In this document: one piece after another, positions 22,306 to 33,200 of the stretch
How the letters are laid out: each line of letters starts with the position of its first letter
Position numbering within the stretch: the first letter of the stretch is position 1
NCBI RefSeq assembly: GCF_036370855.1
Contig: NC_088103.1
Location: 36,745,904 to 36,809,903, forward strand
Direction of reading: 5' to 3'
DNA length: 64,000 nt
From: Dromaius novaehollandiae
Taxonomy: Eukaryota > Chordata > Aves > Casuariiformes > Dromaiidae
Notes under the pieces: generated by a model
Seen by the model: only the letters and a program-made list of their open reading frames with translations
Told to the model about the DNA's origin: nothing
The model's database searches: none
Program-made: the position numbers and the translations under genes

Positions 22306-23504
22306 GGCAGTATATATTAGAAGTGAAGCAACCTACTGAAGACAGTGAATGCTGACTATTTAAAATCCCGTTTCAAATGAGTCAAAGCCAGCTGACAGAC
22401 TCTAGTGGGCGCAGAAAACATCCTTTCCTGTCCTCTGCGTTCGAAGGAAAGAGACTCTGCTTTGGAGGAAATGTGAATGTAACAAACTGTACATTTGGGT
22501 TCCATTGTATTAAAGTCTGACAGGAAACACTTGGGGTTCGATTCAGGAAAAAGTAAATAGTATTCCTTTATAATACTCCTATAGCCCCCAATTATCCCGC
22601 AGTAGTTGACTACCTCCCTGCCTTTAAAGTATATATTCTCACAGATCTCTCCAGAAGACCAGAAGGAAATGTGGCCACGGGGGAGTGGGGGCGGCATGGG
22701 AAGAAACTGTGCTGCAACTTCCAGCCAAGGGCCCTCCTAAGTGACAGCATAAGGCCAGCAGCTCTCTCCCTTTCCAACCAAAGGGACTCCAGAGCAGCTG
22801 CCTTTATTGATTTCCACCATGGCAGTTTGTCACAGGAAGAGATACACTTCTTCAAATATGGAGGCCTCAAACTGTTTGGGGTTTTATAAAAGAAAAAACA
22901 AAGCTCTGAACTCTACCAGTGTGCTGGGAAGCAGGAGAGCTGGATAGTAACGGTCTTATTCTGAAACTTTCTCAAAAAAGAAGCTGCAAATACTGAATTC
23001 GGTGTAATTTCTGAGCAGCCTCCTCTGAGCAGTCTCCAGCCACCGCTCCCATGGCAATGAACCGATCGCTGTGACAAGGTCTCCTACTATGTGCAAGGGG
23101 CCTCAGCAGGCGCCCTGACTAAGGTTTCACCCTGGAGCAGTGGAGAAAAGCATCCAGGTCCCAGCATTTAGAAAATGTGACCTTCACTTGTCTAACAGAA
23201 GCTGAAATGGTCTGTAGAAGTTCAGCGCTCGCCCCAGGGAACACCCTTCCCGGCCCCTGAGGAAGCCTGCCACGCTGTGGCCATCAGAGGTGCCACCAGC
23301 GGCTCAGGGGGCTGTTAAGGTCCTTTGCACGTGGAGAACATACAGTGCGGTTAGTGCTTGGCATTTTTGACATACAGCTCTCAAAGCTGTAATGATTGCA
23401 AAAGAAAGCCAAAACCCCCACACAACTCAGAAGAGATGGATTGAGGACATAATGCCCTTGATTGAAAAAAGAGGCACCCAGGAAGCCTTATAGTATGCCT
23501 TTTT

Positions 23505-23522
23505 AAAAAAAAAAAAAAAAAA
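23505..23522 (+). repeat. A18 homopolymer
   Basis: Eighteen consecutive A after 'gcctttt'. There is no recognisable retrocopy upstream of it, so it is treated as simple low complexity. Confidence 0.9.
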
Positions 23523-24689
23523 CTAGAGCTAAAGTAATTTGGCATGCATGTCCCCAGAGCTGCTTCCTAAACCACAGCTGCATGAGAAATTATCCAGCTC
23601 TTAGCTGAAGTAACTCCTTAAAAAAAAGAACATGTAGGTCATTAAAGTGCTAATAAAAAATGTTGATGAATCTCCGAGCAGTGCTCTGATTATCTCTCTG
23701 TGGGGAATGAAGAACTCATTAGCATGAGCTCCATGCCACTCCCTCCTCCTTTCTCAGAGTTTGGCATAAAGCAAGGAAACAAATGTTTGTGGTTTGGCCA
23801 AGTTTCTAATGAGTAGCTCAGCTAGGTCCACTGATTAGACACATGCCTTTACAGAGGGTGAAAAGGCTGCAGCTCCGGGGAAAGTGGCAAAGCATTTCTG
23901 CAGAATCGGGTCTTCAAAAAAGCAAATGCTTCACCTGTTATGCAGATTTTCTGCTGTATTTAGCTGAATGCAGGAAGCGTAGTGAGAAAGAGTTTCATTG
24001 ACACTGCAAACAGGGAGAAACGGAGTTAAGTCCAAACAGAGTAAGAGAGCGCCCACTCTGACCCTCCAGAAATGCAACGCTGTGGTAGCTTGCTATAAGC
24101 TTGGTTTCGCTTGCCAAGGCGTTTTTTAAACACTGAGCTGCAGTCTGATCCGAAGGAACAGTCCTCGCTATTACCTGTCCTCCCTCGCCTAGACATCACC
24201 TTTGCTACACCAGCTCCACAGAAGCAGGTTTTATGCCGTGGCACCTGGCCACCCCAGCAGCCTGCAGGCAGGCAGGCAGCACAGGCAGGGGCATCTCCAT
24301 CCACTGCGCCATCCACACGATCAGCAGCACGGAGACTCGCCTGACGAGAAAAGGCCAAGCCAGCAAGCCTTCAGCAGCACCTGACGTGATTTCAAAGGAA
24401 GGAACAAAACCTCCGTAAGTGATGGAGAAAGTCTGTCCCATGCAGGAAAGTTTCTTCTTGATCCTGCTTGTAATCCATTTATGGCTTGAATCATGAGGAT
24501 TTGTCATCTCCATAATCTTTTTAGGCCTAAAGCAATTGTAAAGCTTATCCTTACGCCTAGGGAAGAAAATTCACCCTACAATAAGCACCAAAGGCATCTT
24601 TACACGACTGAAACCCTTCTGCTGGCATAAGTGATGGAAATTTTTGAAATTCAGATTTGAAGGTGTGTGGTCAATGTCACACAGCACCT

Positions 24690-24965
24690 CAGCATTCTCT
24701 TCAACCTCCTGAGACATCAAGTCTATCCCCTGCTATTGCAGACAACACATCATATAATGGCTTTAATAAGCTTCATTTCAAAAGCTTTTCAAAAAAAGAT
24801 TTTCCATTCCCAACACCCCTACTAAAAGGTTGTTCCAGAACCTAATTGCTCTAATGGTCAACAACCCTCCTCTAACTTCCAGCCGAAATTTGTACGTGGC
24901 CATACGTTCATGCCCAATTGCTGTTGTGCCAGCACTGTCCTCTAGCTAAACAGGCATCTGGGTCA
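24690..24965 (-). mobile_element. Well-preserved ancient CR1-type LINE 3' fragment, antisense
   Basis: The plus strand reads as the complement of the old amniote CR1/L3-like family. The blocks 'tcccctgctattgcagacaa', 'cacatcatataat', 'gttccagaacctaattgctc', 'ctaacttccagccgaaattt', 'gtggccatacgttcatgccc' and 'gttgtgccagcactgtcctc' appear in the expected order. This family differs from the younger avian CR1 at 6.5 kb. The fragment is truncated and non-coding. For so old a family it is well preserved, and it lies 1.7 kb upstream of the ADD3 CpG island. Confidence 0.82.
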
Positions 24966-26387
24966 GAGTGCGGAATCTGAGATAAGCCCTGAACCACCGA
25001 TTTCATTGCAATATCACCTCACTTTCATAAACACAATTAACTTTGGCTTTTCTCAGCTTTTTCAGGTTGAAAGTTTATCAAAATATGATACAGCTTTAAT
25101 TTTCTTCTAAAGGAAAATAAGGAAGAGGGGATAAATATGCAAGGAAAAACACTGCTAACCCCATGAGTGTTATACTGAATAAATATGCACAAGAAAGCCA
25201 ATTACTTCCACCTTCATAGCACACTCCACATGTAGGTAGACCTGTGTAAACACATTCACCTGTATTCTTCCTGTGCCCAAGGTAAGTTTTAATTTCCTAC
25301 AGCTACCAGATAGTTAGATGTCTTGTATTAAATAACAGGGGCTGTACCACCTCACTCCATTATGATGGGTCAGAGCGTATAGATTCCCATGGCACAGGTT
25401 CATCTCAGCACGGGACATAATTTTGCAAAGTTAAAACATGTTATGTACCCTCTCTCTATCCCAATAAAATACTTGCGCAAAAGCCATGGCCGGGAAGCTT
25501 GGTGCCTCAAGCACTTCTTACTCCTAGGACCTCTCCAGCTCCCAAATGGCCTTGCTCCCCTTTTTAAGAGGGACCTGCTGCCCTGATGTAGCGGCAACAG
25601 CCAGCAGGGCTGGAGCCTCGCCGCCGCTGTGAGAGGGGAGCCCTGGGCTCATGCTGTCTGCAGCCTCCCCTCGCTCCAGCCCTGCTCACATTTCCCCACG
25701 GTCAGAGTCCCTGAGGAGCCCTTTAAAAGCTAGCAGAATGCAGGATTAAAAGGGTTTTGTCCCTGACCCTACACAAAGCTAGTCGTGTGAGTAATTTCAC
25801 ACCTGTAAGCAATATTGCTGAATTCGAAGGGAACTTTCAAGTCTTTAAAGCATATTTTCGACAATTTTGAGTTTTTAAGATAATTACCTATATAATTAAA
25901 ATGTAGACTTTTTTGCACATAAAGGATAGGCATCATGTAGCACTTCTGCAACTTCAAATGGCTGGTCAGAACTGCTCGGAAGGAAGCAAACAAACCCTGA
26001 AACCAAGAAACCAGTAACTTTGGGTGGAGACCAGCACAGAGAGGATTTCAGCTCCAAAGCAGAACAATCACAGAGAGACAGTGGGTAAGCGAGCTCCACC
26101 ATAGCAAAAACGAAAGGACAGGACAGCTTTTGCAAAAGCCAGATTTGCATTTTCGTACGCACACACCCCGCATCTCCTCCCGGCGAGGGCTGCCTCTGCC
26201 CCCCCGATGATGCGGGCTCCTTCGCCTCGGCAGCACAAGCCATCTGGAGCAGCCGTCTGCTGTCTTGCAGCCCTCAGCGGCCACCTCGCGCTTTTAAAAC
26301 CCATTTCAAAACCGCTCTTTCCTCCGCGCACACACACGCACACGCTCCTCTTGCGCCTTTTCTTCCTTTTTTAAATTTTTCTCCTTT
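24966..26387. other. Sequence between the ancient CR1 and the ADD3 CpG island
   Basis: AT-rich to about 25480, a GC-rich patch at 25480-25700, AT-rich again to 26050, then rising CpG into the island. A short CA tract lies at 26328-26344. Open frames on the minus strand entering the island are compositional. Confidence 0.5.
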
Positions 26388-26393
26388 TCTCAC

Positions 26394-26560
26394 CTCTGCG
26401 GCGCAACGCCCGCCGCGAGCCGCTCCGCTCACGCCAGACACGGCCGGGGGCGTCTTTGAGAAGAGCCAGGCCCGAGCCCCGGGGCCACGCGCCCGCGGAG
26501 GGGCCTTGCTGCCCCGCGGGGTGACCGCGCTGCCCCGGCCCCGCGGGGGCGCCCCCGGCC
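26394..26560 (-). ncRNA. Candidate first exon of a divergent antisense transcript (start unknown)
   Basis: On the minus strand a good donor GCAGAG|GTGAGA has its intron starting at 26393, at the outer edge of the island and pointing away from ADD3. Divergent transcription from CpG islands is common, and human ADD3 has an antisense non-coding RNA (ADD3-AS1) at its 5' end. No conserved sequence was recognised, so this is a positional candidate only. Confidence 0.3.
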
Positions 26561-26585
26561 CGCGGCGGGGTCGCGGCTGCCGGTG

Positions 26586-26632
26586 CGGCGGGGCGGGGCG
26601 GGGCGGGGAGGGAGAGGGGAGGGAGGGAGGCG
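26586..26632 (+). promoter_or_regulatory. Sp1 box array and potential G-quadruplex
   Basis: Four GGGGCGGGG-type repeats run into GGGAGGGAGAGGGGAGGGAGGGAGG. This gives overlapping Sp1/KLF sites and at least four G-tracts of three or more with short loops, enough for a G-quadruplex on the plus strand. It lies directly upstream of the donor at 26691. Confidence 0.6.
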
Positions 26633-26690
26633 GCCCCGGCCCCGGCGGCCCGCGCTCGGCGATGGGAGCGGGCGCGGGGAGAAGAAGTGC
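26610..26690 (+). other. Candidate alternative first exon of ADD3 (5' limit unknown)
   Basis: A near-consensus donor, TGC|GTAAGT, occurs at 26691 just downstream of the Sp1 array. GTAAGT matches U1 snRNA fully on the intron side. Such a transcript would skip the exon ending at 27216. No coding content was recognised. Confidence 0.35.
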
Positions 26691-26999
26691 GTAAGTCCCG
26701 CGCGGGGCCGCGGCCGGGCGCTGCGGGCGGGATGGCGGCGCCGGGCGCCAACAATGGAGGGGGCGGCAGCGGCGGCGGGGGGCGGCGCGGAGGGCACCGG
26801 CGGCGAGACGCGGCCGGGGAGGCGGGCGGGGCCGCGCCGGCCCCCGCCTCCGCCGCTGCGGAGCCGCCGCCTCCTTCCCGCCGCGGCACCGGAGGGCGCA
26901 GCGCCCCGCCCCGCCCCCCCCCCGGCCGGTCCCCCCGGCCCCTCCCGGCCGCGGCGGCGCCCAGCTCGGCCGAGCGCTGGCGGGGGAGGGGCGGCGGCG

Positions 27000-27216
27000 G
27001 CTCGGTGCGCGCTGCCACATAGTGAGCCGCGGCGGCGGGCGGGCGCGGAGGGGAGGAGCCCAGGTGTCCCTTCCTGCCACATAGTGCGCCGCCCCCGCCC
27101 GCCCCGCGCCCGCCCTCCCTCCCTCGCCGCCCGCCCGCGGAGGGGCCGCGGCTGCCCGCGCTGCCGGAGGCGGGAGCGCGGCATGGACTGAGGCACAAAG
27201 CGCGCTGCCTGCCGAG
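27000..27216 (+). other. ADD3: Probable untranslated exon 1 of ADD3 (5' limit approximate)
   Basis: The donor CCGAG|GTAACG places the exon end at 27216. ADD3 encodes gamma-adducin, a membrane-skeleton protein that pairs with alpha-adducin, caps actin barbed ends and recruits spectrin. Its coding exons are not in the window, so this identity depends on synteny with XPNPEP1. The exon contains a minimal upstream reading frame, ATG-GAC-TGA, at 27183-27191, and just before it two copies of CTGCCACATAGTG (27012-27024 and 27074-27086) that may straddle the start site. The transcription start was not determined. Confidence 0.6.
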
Positions 27217-27280
27217 GTAACGCCGCGCCCGCCCGCCGCGGGGGCCCGAGGCGGGGGCGGCCGCCTCCCGTTTAGCGGGC

Positions 27281-27295
27281 GGGGGGGGGGGGGGG
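27281..27295 (+). repeat. G15 homopolymer
   Basis: Fifteen G residues just inside the presumed ADD3 intron 1. The tract is likely to be length-variable and error-prone in assemblies. Confidence 0.9.
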
Positions 27296-30200
27296 TTGTG
27301 GACCGCGGCTGGTGCCCGGGGGGCGGCGGGCGGCTCGTCCGCGCTTCGCCGCAAAATGTCCGCTGGCGGCGGGAGCGGCCGCCGGGGCTGCGGCAGAGGC
27401 GCCGTCGCTGCCCGGGGAGGGGAAGTTTGGGGCGGGCGGGGGGCAGCGGGGTGCCGGCAGCGCGGGGTCTCTGCAGCCCGTCGGGAACCGACCTAAGATG
27501 TCCGCCCCCCCCGGGGGGAGTTCGCGGGGCCCCGGGCCGGCGCGCTGCCCGCGGGCTGCGGTGCGGGTCCCGCGCCTGGGGGGCAGGACGCGGCTCTGCG
27601 GGGGCCTCCGCCGCCTCCGGCCGCTGTGAACGGTCCCTGCTGCCCCTGACGGCCCGCCCGCATCAGCTGGGGGGGACCCGGGCCGGCCCCGCTCTCGCTG
27701 CTGCGAGCTTTTGTGGATTCGCCTGCTCGCAAAAACCCACGCCACGAGCGCGGGGGATTTCTGTCGCCGCCCTGGGTCTGAGCGACGTGACACAGGTTGC
27801 GGCGCACCCGCGCTCGCTGGTGCGATCGCCGCGGGGGGATGTGGAGCCTCACTGCGGGTGTGCGGGAGATGCTGCGGCGCCGTCCTTCGCCTCCCTCCGC
27901 TTTGGGGCTGGTCTGAGAAGAGCAGGGCTTTTAATAACGTGCTTCTGTTTAGGAACTCTATTAATCAAATGAAATCTTGGAAGTAATTATTATAATTACA
28001 GGCTGGCTTTGGGCCATCGCGAAACTCCAGAGTCCAAATGAGTCTCAGAAAACTTCTTAAAATTTACGTTCTATGCAAGAACAAGGCTTTCTAAATATTT
28101 AATCATCTACAGCTCCACCTTTGCTATTTGTAATGGTGTGCTGAGCTTAAGAACACCATTTCAAAGTGCAGGCACGTATATTCTCATCACTGCAGTATTT
28201 GCATGTCTGCCAGAGTTGTACCTAGTGATGTGAGTAACATCTGTCATGTATGGTTCATTTTCTCACTCTTTCTCTTCCCAGGGGATTAATTGTGGCTGTA
28301 TAGTGCAATGTTTTCTTAACAGATTGGAATTTTTTTTATTATGTGTTGTTATGTGTTCATATGGGCAAAGACAAAATTCGAGATTTGTGCCTTGCACTTT
28401 AGGATCCAGGAAGGAGGATTATAATAGACCTTTGGGATTTTGTTCCCCAGTTTCGGTCTCACCCCCAAGAAAACTTTCTTCTCACTTTAGAAAGTTTATT
28501 TATGAATGCAAAGTGGACTTATAAATTAGTCTTCCTCCTGGACTTCAGGGTGCGCTGGCAGATAAGCAGTGTCTGCATTACCAAATGACTTGATTTTAGT
28601 GGGGAGGCCCTGGACTGGCTTTGTGTAAAGAGTGTAGAGCATGCTTTAAAAACAACACCGTAGCCATTTGTGGAGGTGGCTGACTCTTTACCTTTACTTT
28701 ACACCATTTGGGTTTCTTGCTTTTGATTCTGTCTGCTCAGCACCATCATGTTATGGGTGGATTAAGCCTGAACCAGCTGTTTTTCATCCATGAGTACTGG
28801 ACCACATTAAGGGTAGTGATATGATAATAAGCAGAGGAAAGATGTGTAGGGTTACGCCTCCCCTGTGTGGTGCTACTACATGGAGCAATAACTTCTAAAG
28901 CAAATGGTTAAAGTTAATGGTGATGAGTTAGTAGGACAAAAAATAATTATATGGCCAAATATGATATGCTAGGAAAGGGTGGCGATGGCTTTTGTGGAGG
29001 GGGGTGGTGCTTTGCAGACCTACTGGGGGAACTGTGCACATGGTCCCTCTGGCAGCATGTTCCTCTGCTTTCACAGGTTGCCTCCATCCCCTTCTCGCTC
29101 ACGTCTGCCTCTGTGCCATAGTTTAATGGCACTTCCCTGGTACCAGTGGGCTCTTCGTAGAGCCCATTGTAAGCCCAGTCATTTAAATTATTTGGCTGAA
29201 AAGGGCATTTAATAGTGTCATTTGAGACTTCTCTAGTGATATCCAGTACTTCATGAAGAATGCAAGTGTGGACTCTGGGACTGCTGTGGGTTCTTGGGTT
29301 ATTATAGAGAGAGTTGGTTAATGCTATATTGAGTAAGGAGGGCATGGTCTCTTCAGCGCAGCAAGATGATAATTCTTTTATGCGTGTGTGTGCTGATTAA
29401 TAGCATATACCAGTTTTAGCTTCCGAAGTTTTTATGTTACCAGTTTTAGAAGATTTCACATTTTTTGGAGGAAATTATTAGTTGCATTTAGTTTTCACTG
29501 GGAGAGCACAAAGCCCAAAGTTAGGAGGAAGGGGTGAGCTATTTAGGGACTAGGTGTTTAGCGATGAAGGTTGGTACACCATGATGATGATTAAGCATGT
29601 CCTTAATTCTTGACTGATAAATAGAGCGCTGCTGTGCTTTAGGGTGTCTTGAGATTTAATGGCATCATGGTGAAATCAGTCATTTTCCTTGACTCTTGCC
29701 TGAGGATTGAGGCAGCCAGCTAGTTTTTATTTAAGGAGATGATGATTTTGAGGATGGTATGCAGTTAGGCTGTTTACTCTGTAATCATCTCACCTGAGGA
29801 GGAGGTCCAGTCTGCATGTTTCACACCAGAGACTATTCGCGTTGGCTGTAGAGATGAGGTGGATTTAGTGGGCTGGGTGAATGGGGCTGTTTCCCTGTCA
29901 CAGTCAACATGATATGCTTCAGCTCTTTTATCAACTCTCCGCTGTTTTGTCAATGAGTGTAGTTTGTTAGGTATGGCTGTATACGTTGTCTGAGTGAAAA
30001 GAGCTGAATTCAGTTTAATCGCTGGGAGTTTCTCTGCTGAATGCGGTGGTGGAGGTGATGCTGACCGCAGAGGTGCCTGCTCGCTTTCACCACTACGTGT
30101 TGCAGGCCAAATGGCCTGGTGCAAGACGCTGTTTGCCTTGAAAAGCATCAGGACTTAAAATGTAAGATAACAAAGATGAGAAATATTTTAAGACTGACAA

Positions 30201-33200
30201 ATGTTAGTTTGTTCTCTTTTGTAAGTGGAATGTCTCACAGATCGAAAGCAGAAAAGACAGAAAGCTACTAGTTTTTTCCTGTGTTAAAATTATTGTTGCT
30301 AGTTAAAACAAACTTCCTTCCCAAAAAGCTATACAGTGGATGGTGTTAGAATGATAACTCCTAAAAATAATTTTAATTTGGGAAAATAATTTGTGTGACC
30401 TTGAGCAGATGTGTAAAATTGCCTTTACTAGTTTTTAAACTGGAGAAAAAAATTCACTTTTAAAAACCATCCTGTAGCATCAGTGGCCGTAGCAACCTCT
30501 AGCTATTATTTTTCTTGTAAATCAATTTTGCAACATCATGGTGCTGCTGTTTCAAAATGCAAGTAGGTCATTGTTTTGGTATAGACTTAGAATGTGATAT
30601 ATACTATTAAATAACATTGCTTCCTGTTACATCAGAGGGTTTTCTTCAAGTTATGCTTTGAAATGTTGTTTGCCTTATTAGAAAAAGAGATGGTGGTCTG
30701 GCTTCTGTTGTGTTCCTTGGGGGTAGTGTCTTTTCTGTAGCTCTTTTTGGCACATGACGATGCATAAAAGCTACTTGACCCTTAGGGAACAAGCAGTAAT
30801 TTACTCATTGTGTGTAAATGTTAGAGTAAACTCAGTGGCAAACAGATCTACTTCCTGTATTAACTTTCAGGGAATTGGTGTATGAGGAAACCCTTTTGTT
30901 GCTCTTCCATGTTCAGGATAATACAAGTCATTGTGCATTACATAACCTGAAAAGAGGATTTGAAGTGTGTCTTTTAAAGATATTGTAGCAAGTACCTGTG
31001 GTGGTTTTTTGGTCTAGACTGTTAGTTAAGACAAACCAAGTTAACTCCATTAGTAGATCTTGTTGAGATATGAAAGTGCCTTTAACTATGGCATGGTTTT
31101 AATCTACACTAAGGTGTTTATTTGTCACTTAAAATCATTAATAAACTGGAAAATATTTTCTATTAAAATGTGAAGGCTTTCTTAGGATTAACTGAAAAGC
31201 TGGTGAGAGAAGGCTTTGAAAACTTCAAGCCTTAGTTTCAGGGCGATGGTTCTTCTTTTCCTCCTGGACCTTCAGTTTGATGTATGTCACATGGGCAGCT
31301 ATTCAGTCAGGACTTGTGGAGCATATTAAATCTGATAATGTCATTCAAATGGTAGTAATGTAAATTCTTATTAATGAGGATACAATCAGCTAGTATGAAG
31401 TGAAATTTAAGGAGATATTACAATAGTCTCATTGTTCCAGTCTTCTAAACTGTTATGGTCTTGGCTAGGAACAAAGTCTTTTCTTGCTTTGTGTCTAATG
31501 TGTCATGTGTAAAAATCTTTGTGTCATCAAAGCAACAGGTAATTTTTATATAAGTTAGCAAGTTGAGGTGAAGACCAGTCAGCTGGCTAAACAGCATGAG
31601 AGCTACAGGTTGCTTTATAGCTTTTTACTTTGTTTTTTCTTGACTCATGGTAGCTAACAACTGGTAAAATCCCTTTTCTCTGGTGAAATCAGTACCTCCT
31701 GAAGTTCTTCTCGTGAAACTGGAATACATAGTGATTTTGAACATGGAAGAACTGAATCTGTGTGACATTGCCCCATCTGCTTCTCTTATTGTCAATACGT
31801 TCCCTTGAATGAATCTTCAGATGGTGTTGGTGTTAATAGTGGCCAATGGTTCAACCAAATGATGAACTATCTGTGTTGGCCAAAGTAAGAGGATTCTGTT
31901 GAATTACTATGAAAATTTGTGCTTATCTTCATCTATACGTGCCTAGTCTCAATATGCCAGATTCTTCATTCTCAATTGCATGTATTATATTAATTTTTTT
32001 TAGAAAATAAACATGTCATCCAGCATAACATCCATATCTGTGTATGCACAGATATGTGTAATGGCTCTGGATTATATGACATAGTTTAGAGGCCAACTGG
32101 AACGGCACCTTCTTGTGTTTGCAGATGTATAGAAAATGTCAGTTCAGGAAGCAAGGTGCTTACCACCCAGGGAAGGTTTCCTGTGCATGTCCTTCTGGAA
32201 GGTAAATAGTGCATCGCAGAGGGGCTTGCTTATTGGATAAAGCTTGCTTTACTACTTCGTATGGGGAAGAACAAGAAAGAAAAAGTATGGTTAGAAGTAA
32301 TGTGTTTTTTTTTTTTTTTTCTTCCAAATACAGACTGTGCAGATTTTTGGTGAAAACATTTTTTTAAGGGCTGTGGAGGGCTTTGATGGATCTCTGTGGA
32401 AGCAATTTGGTACTGAAGTTATCTGTATGATTCAAGTATACATTTCATTAATCTAGAAGTGACTTAAGTTGGCCGAGTTCTGGGGGATTGCTGGTATTAT
32501 GTATGTTGTTTCACATAATCCAGTATCCCAGCATTTCCTTGGCAATCCCTATGGAAGTATGTATGCTTTGGAGCTTCCATGGGCTTATGGCGGCTTTCTC
32601 TCATTGCAGTGGCAGTCACAGCTGCCTGGTCTCTGCTCTAGCTCTTCCCCATTCTCCAGCAGCCTCTGAGCCGTTGACCACCACTGCAGGGAGACTTTTC
32701 AGTGTTTGGGTATCCTGTGGTGGCCAAACGACTGTTCTGATCTCCTCTAAGAAACAGTGTGGCAGGTTGGATGAAGACACCTTGCAGGCCACTAGTGAGA
32801 CCCCGTGTTGATATCTCAGCCTTTCTAAAAGGGTCTGGTTCAGTAGCCTAGTTCGTGAACCAACTGAACTGTTTCACCCACATTTTAATCATTATGAATT
32901 TATATACAAAAGAAAAAAACTTTGTGTTTAAAAAGATCAGCAGTTAGGCCACAAACCCAAGTATTCAAAAGCTAGGTCATGCTTTCCAAAACCAATGCCC
33001 TGTATTTAAAAATTCACATTAAACTATAACATGGAAAAGTATATTTATGAGCACTCATGGCAGGAAGATTAAAAATGTTATTGCTCAAATCAAATATAGC
33101 AGACACTTTGCATAGGCAACCTTCAACCTAACGTCTGAAAAAAAATTATGTGAAACTGAAAATGGGATCTTAAGATGGAAACAGTGCAGAATACTAGGCA

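Larger units (their letters stand above)
20957..24689. other. Intergenic sequence upstream of ADD3
   Basis: Unique sequence with an A18 tract at 23505-23522 and a possible old repeat remnant at 22200-22300. A repeat-free block at 23620-23980 has the look of a conserved non-coding element: homeobox-type TAAT cores, low CpG and no low-complexity sequence. Overlapping open frames at 22350-22890 and 24020-24510 show no recognisable protein. Confidence 0.5.
26388..27920. promoter_or_regulatory. ADD3: Large CpG-island promoter, probably of ADD3
   Basis: About 1.5 kb of extremely GC- and CpG-rich DNA without a TATA box. It has tandem Sp1-type GGGCGG boxes at about 26588-26608, a YY1-type GATGGCGGC at 26731-26739 and a G15 run at 27281-27295. 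Strong splice donors occur on the plus strand at 26691 and 27217 and on the minus strand at 26393. ADD3 is assigned because it is the conserved divergent neighbour of XPNPEP1 in vertebrates and has an untranslated first exon followed by a very long intron, as seen here. The long open frames within the island, up to 327 codons, are repeats of Ala, Arg, Gly and Pro on overlapping frames and are not credible genes. Confidence 0.78.

Noticed and set aside
22528-22540. A GGTTCGATTC block resembling a tRNA box B
   Set aside because: There is no box A at the right distance and no cloverleaf-compatible flanks.
23290-23305. A CTCF-like CCACCAGCGG motif
   Set aside because: Several core positions of the CTCF motif do not match; too weak to support.
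26274-27354. Long open frames (up to 327 codons) on the minus and plus strands of the ADD3 CpG island
   Set aside because: They overlap each other in several frames, are dominated by Ala, Arg, Gly and Pro, and contain no domain. GC-rich DNA lacks stop codons by composition.
28735-28760. REST/NRSF half-site (TCAGCACCAT)
   Set aside because: Only the left half matches; the right half is absent at standard spacing.
28550-30160. A possible nuclear copy of mitochondrial DNA, because the minus strand is AC-rich
   Set aside because: I could not match it to any mitochondrial protein or rRNA gene. The bias is explained by the general strand asymmetry of the intron. A search against avian mitogenomes would settle it.
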